A DNA stretch of 43,810 bases from Deltaproteobacteria bacterium (GTDB taxonomy: Bacteria; Myxococcota; B64-G9): positions 1 to 43,810 of the forward strand of contig JAFCZJ010000062.1 in assembly GCA_019314375.1 (NCBI GenBank). The letters run 5' to 3'. A model generated the notes under the pieces. The model was not told the origin of the DNA, made no database searches, and worked only from the letters and a program-made list of their open reading frames with translations. This document shows, piece by piece, positions 41,607 to 43,810 of this stretch (its first letter is position 1; each line of letters begins with the position of its first letter). A program made the position numbers and the translations under genes.

Positions 41607-43810
41607 CCATGGACAACTCGGAAAAACTACGCGAAGCCCTGCTGGACCTCGATGAATCCAGAAATCGCGAACGGCAGCAGCGCAAGACCTCCGAGATGCT
41701 TCTCGCTGGCCTTCACGCCATCGTCATGGGCAAGAATCCCGATGACATCTTCCACCGACTTCTCGACGTCTTGCGCGAACCGCTCGGCTTCGAAGCCGCC
41801 TTCGTCCTGAGGGAGAGTCGCGACGGCAGCCTGAAAACAATCGCAAGTTCGGATCCCGCCTTCGCAGAGACAGTTTGGCAACCGCGGGCCATGTTCGAGC
41901 GCGTCTTTTCGGGCCAACCCGCCGCGGCCTACGACATCGAGATCATCGACGAATGGCGCGCACAGCCCGACCCGGTTAAGAAAATGGCCCGCTCAGCACT
42001 CCACTTCGCAATACACACATGCGAACCAAGGGCGCTGTTTGTCTGCACACATCCCGAACGGGCTCATTTTTCTCAACAGCACGTGACGCTGGCGCATCGT
42101 TTTTCGGTTCTGGCGATGCAGGCTTTGCAAAAAATCGACTCCGGTCTTGAGATAACGAAGCTCAAGCAGGCAGAAAAGCAGATAGATCGACTCAACCTCG
42201 TGCTGCGCGCCGTACGCAACGTCAGCCAATTGATCACCAAGGAGAAGGACCAGAATCGACTACTCCAGGGCGTCTGCGATATCCTCACCAAGGATCGAGG
42301 CTACGCCACCGCCTGGATCGCGCTCTTGGACGACAACAAAAAGGTGACCGCCACGGCTCAGTCCGGCCTGGCCGAAGACTTCGAGCCTATGGCCAAGCAG
42401 CTCAGACGGGGTGAGCTGACCCATTGTGTAAAGGAGGTGCTGAATCTCAAGGAGTCGATCATCAAAAACCCGATCATGGAATGTGCCGACTGCCCGCTTG
42501 CATCGAAGTACGAAGGAAGAACAAGCGTCTCGGTTCGGCTGGAGCACGAAGGCAAGATTCATGGCCTGATCACGATCTCCGTGCCGCAAGGCCTGGCCCA
42601 GGATGAAGAGGAGCGATCGATTTTCAGAGAGGCCGCCGACGACATCGCCTTCGCTCTGCACAATCTGGAAATCGAGGCAGCGCGCAAGAAGCTTGAGGTG
42701 CAACTCATCAGTTCGCAGAGACTCGAGTCGGTGGGTCGCCTGGCCGGGGGCGTGGCGCATGATTTCAACAACCTGCTGACGGTCATTCTGTCGTCCTGCT
42801 CGTTCATTATCGAAGAACTGCGGATGGGCGATCCGCTGATTGAGGACCTGCGCCAAATCGACGACGCCGCCAAGCGTGCCGTGTCCTTGACTCGACAGCT
42901 CCTCGCATTCAGCCGTCGACAGATGCTCCAGGTCGAGGCGATCGACCTAAACAAAACACTAGAGGACCTGGACAAAATGCTGAGGCGGCTGATCGGCGAA
43001 GACATCGACATTGCAACAAAGCTGGACAACAAAATCTGGAAGGTCGAGGCGGATCCCGGGCAAATCGAACAAATCGTAATGAATCTGGTGGTCAACGCCC
43101 GTGACGCCATGCCGACCGGGGGCAAGCTGACCCTCGAGACCGCAAACGTCGAACTGGACGAGACCTATGCGCGAGATCACGTCGACGTCACGCCAGGGCC
43201 TCATGTGATGTTGGCGGTAAGTGACACAGGCTGCGGCATGGACGCCGAGACGATGGGCCAAATCTTTGAGCCTTTTTTTACCACCAAGGAAAAAGACCGG
43301 GGAACCGGGCTTGGTCTTTCCACAGTCTACGGCATCGTCAAGCAGCACAAGGGCAATATCTGGGTCTACAGCGAGCCCGGCAAGGGGGCGATTTTCAAAG
43401 TCTACCTGCCGAAAACTGGCGCCACCGAGGCTCAGGCTCAAAAGAACAGCCACGCGAACAAAGACTCGGGCGGCAATGAAACCGTCCTGGTGGTGGAAGA
43501 TGAAGCGGCGGTCCTGAAACTCGCAGTGCGTGCGCTCGAACGAAAGGGCTACAAGGTACTGCAGGCCGGAAACGGGCTGGAGGGACAGGCCGTGGCCGAC
43601 GCACACGATGGGCCGATCCAGCTCCTGTTGACCGACGTGGTGATGCCGAAAGCCAGCGGCAAAGAAATGGCCGAGAAGCTCTTGGCCAAGCGGCCGAAGC
43701 TGAAGGTGGTCTTCATGTCAGGCTACACCGACAACTCCATCGTACACCACGGCGTACTCGACAAGGGCATGCACTTCGTACAGAAGCCCTTTACGGCGAA
43801 TTCGCTGACG
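41603..43810 (+). CDS. Hybrid sensor histidine kinase (GAF-GAF-HisKA-HATPase-REC), partial
   Basis: 736 codons in the window; the frame is still open at the right edge. No membrane helix. Two GAF-like domains lie at about residues 45-175 and 210-365; the second has Cys pairs (MECADCPLAS) that could bind a metal or cofactor. HisKA has His386 in GGVAHDFNNLL. The HATPase has NLVVNARDAM, DTGCGMD and GTGLGLS. The receiver has VEDEAAVLKLA, Asp678 (LLTDVVMP) and the conserved Lys in QKPF. It is coupled to the FIST gene. The C-terminus and any partner regulator lie outside the window. Confidence 0.93.
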   Translation, partial: MTMDNSEKLREALLDLDESRNRERQQRKTSEMLLAGLHAIVMGKNPDDIFHRLLDVLREPLGFEAAFVLRESRDGSLKTIASSDPAFAETVWQPRAMFERVFSGQPAAAYDIEIIDEWRAQPDPVKKMARSALHFAIHTCEPRALFVCTHPERAHFSQQHVTLAHRFSVLAMQALQKIDSGLEITKLKQAEKQIDRLNLVLRAVRNVSQLITKEKDQNRLLQGVCDILTKDRGYATAWIALLDDNKKVTATAQSGLAEDFEPMAKQLRRGELTHCVKEVLNLKESIIKNPIMECADCPLASKYEGRTSVSVRLEHEGKIHGLITISVPQGLAQDEEERSIFREAADDIAFALHNLEIEAARKKLEVQLISSQRLESVGRLAGGVAHDFNNLLTVILSSCSFIIEELRMGDPLIEDLRQIDDAAKRAVSLTRQLLAFSRRQMLQVEAIDLNKTLEDLDKMLRRLIGEDIDIATKLDNKIWKVEADPGQIEQIVMNLVVNARDAMPTGGKLTLETANVELDETYARDHVDVTPGPHVMLAVSDTGCGMDAETMGQIFEPFFTTKEKDRGTGLGLSTVYGIVKQHKGNIWVYSEPGKGAIFKVYLPKTGATEAQAQKNSHANKDSGGNETVLVVEDEAAVLKLAVRALERKGYKVLQAGNGLEGQAVADAHDGPIQLLLTDVVMPKASGKEMAEKLLAKRPKLKVVFMSGYTDNSIVHHGVLDKGMHFVQKPFTANSLT

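Noticed and set aside
1..43810. CRISPR arrays, insertion sequences, integrases, phage genes, rRNA
   Set aside because: No regularly spaced repeats, transposase/integrase motifs, phage structural genes or rRNA-like sequence were seen on either strand.

Overview
The window reads as a chromosome segment of a GC-rich, deltaproteobacterial-type bacterium, probably Myxococcota or a relative. The lineage is inferred from a lipoprotein with MopE-like calcium/copper-binding repeats, Asp/Gly-rich lipoprotein linkers, many two-component proteins, and a mix of anaerobic genes (indolepyruvate:ferredoxin oxidoreductase, rubrerythrin, a Tat-exported molybdoenzyme). No 16S or ribosomal gene is present. I see no rRNA, convincing tRNA, CRISPR array, insertion sequence or phage.

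Layout. 1-2701 (-): a large surface lipoprotein with six MopE-like repeats and a phospholipase D domain, cut by the window edge. 2978-12153 (+): a histidine kinase and sigma-54 activator, then a near-perfect -24/-12 promoter (5567-5581) feeding a cusCBA-type Cu(I)/Ag(I) efflux operon. 12206-15340 (+): an ECF sigma factor with a tiny zinc-finger anti-sigma, then an exported-looking thioredoxin-domain (DUF255) protein. 15425-19320: a secreted unknown protein, a YfiR/TonB-C fusion, a ureohydrolase, a response regulator and a small orphan ORF. 19367-22415 (-): iorAB with rubrerythrin.

22568-27051 (+), divergent from iorA: a sulfur operon of sulfur-carrier protein, Rrf2 regulator, CysK, CysE, LarE and MnmA. 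mnmA carries a one-base frameshift. A perfect palindrome lies midway between the two divergent promoters. 27113-28408: a CAP-domain lipoprotein. 28517-35968 (+): an ArsR regulator with a palindromic operator, followed by a same-strand run encoding a PsrABC-like molybdoenzyme (catalytic, FeS and cytochrome b subunits), two YeeE/YedE sulfur-transport half-proteins, a membrane-anchored degenerate rhodanese-like protein, MobA, a glutaredoxin-like protein and a ferredoxin-thioredoxin reductase/rubredoxin fusion. 36065-40171: two lipoproteins, a BrnT/BrnA toxin-antitoxin pair, a Cys-rich secreted protein and a nitroreductase. 40401-43810: a FIST sensor protein overlapping a hybrid histidine kinase that runs off the window.

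Most unusual points: (i) the sulfur-redox gene run at 28.5-36 kb; (ii) a palindromic repeat family present in about four copies, one of which folds over the start codon of the molybdoenzyme; (iii) the YfiR/TonB-C fusion; (iv) the shared palindrome between iorA and the sulfur operon; (v) the mnmA frameshift. All functions are predictions from sequence reading. No alignments or searches were run.
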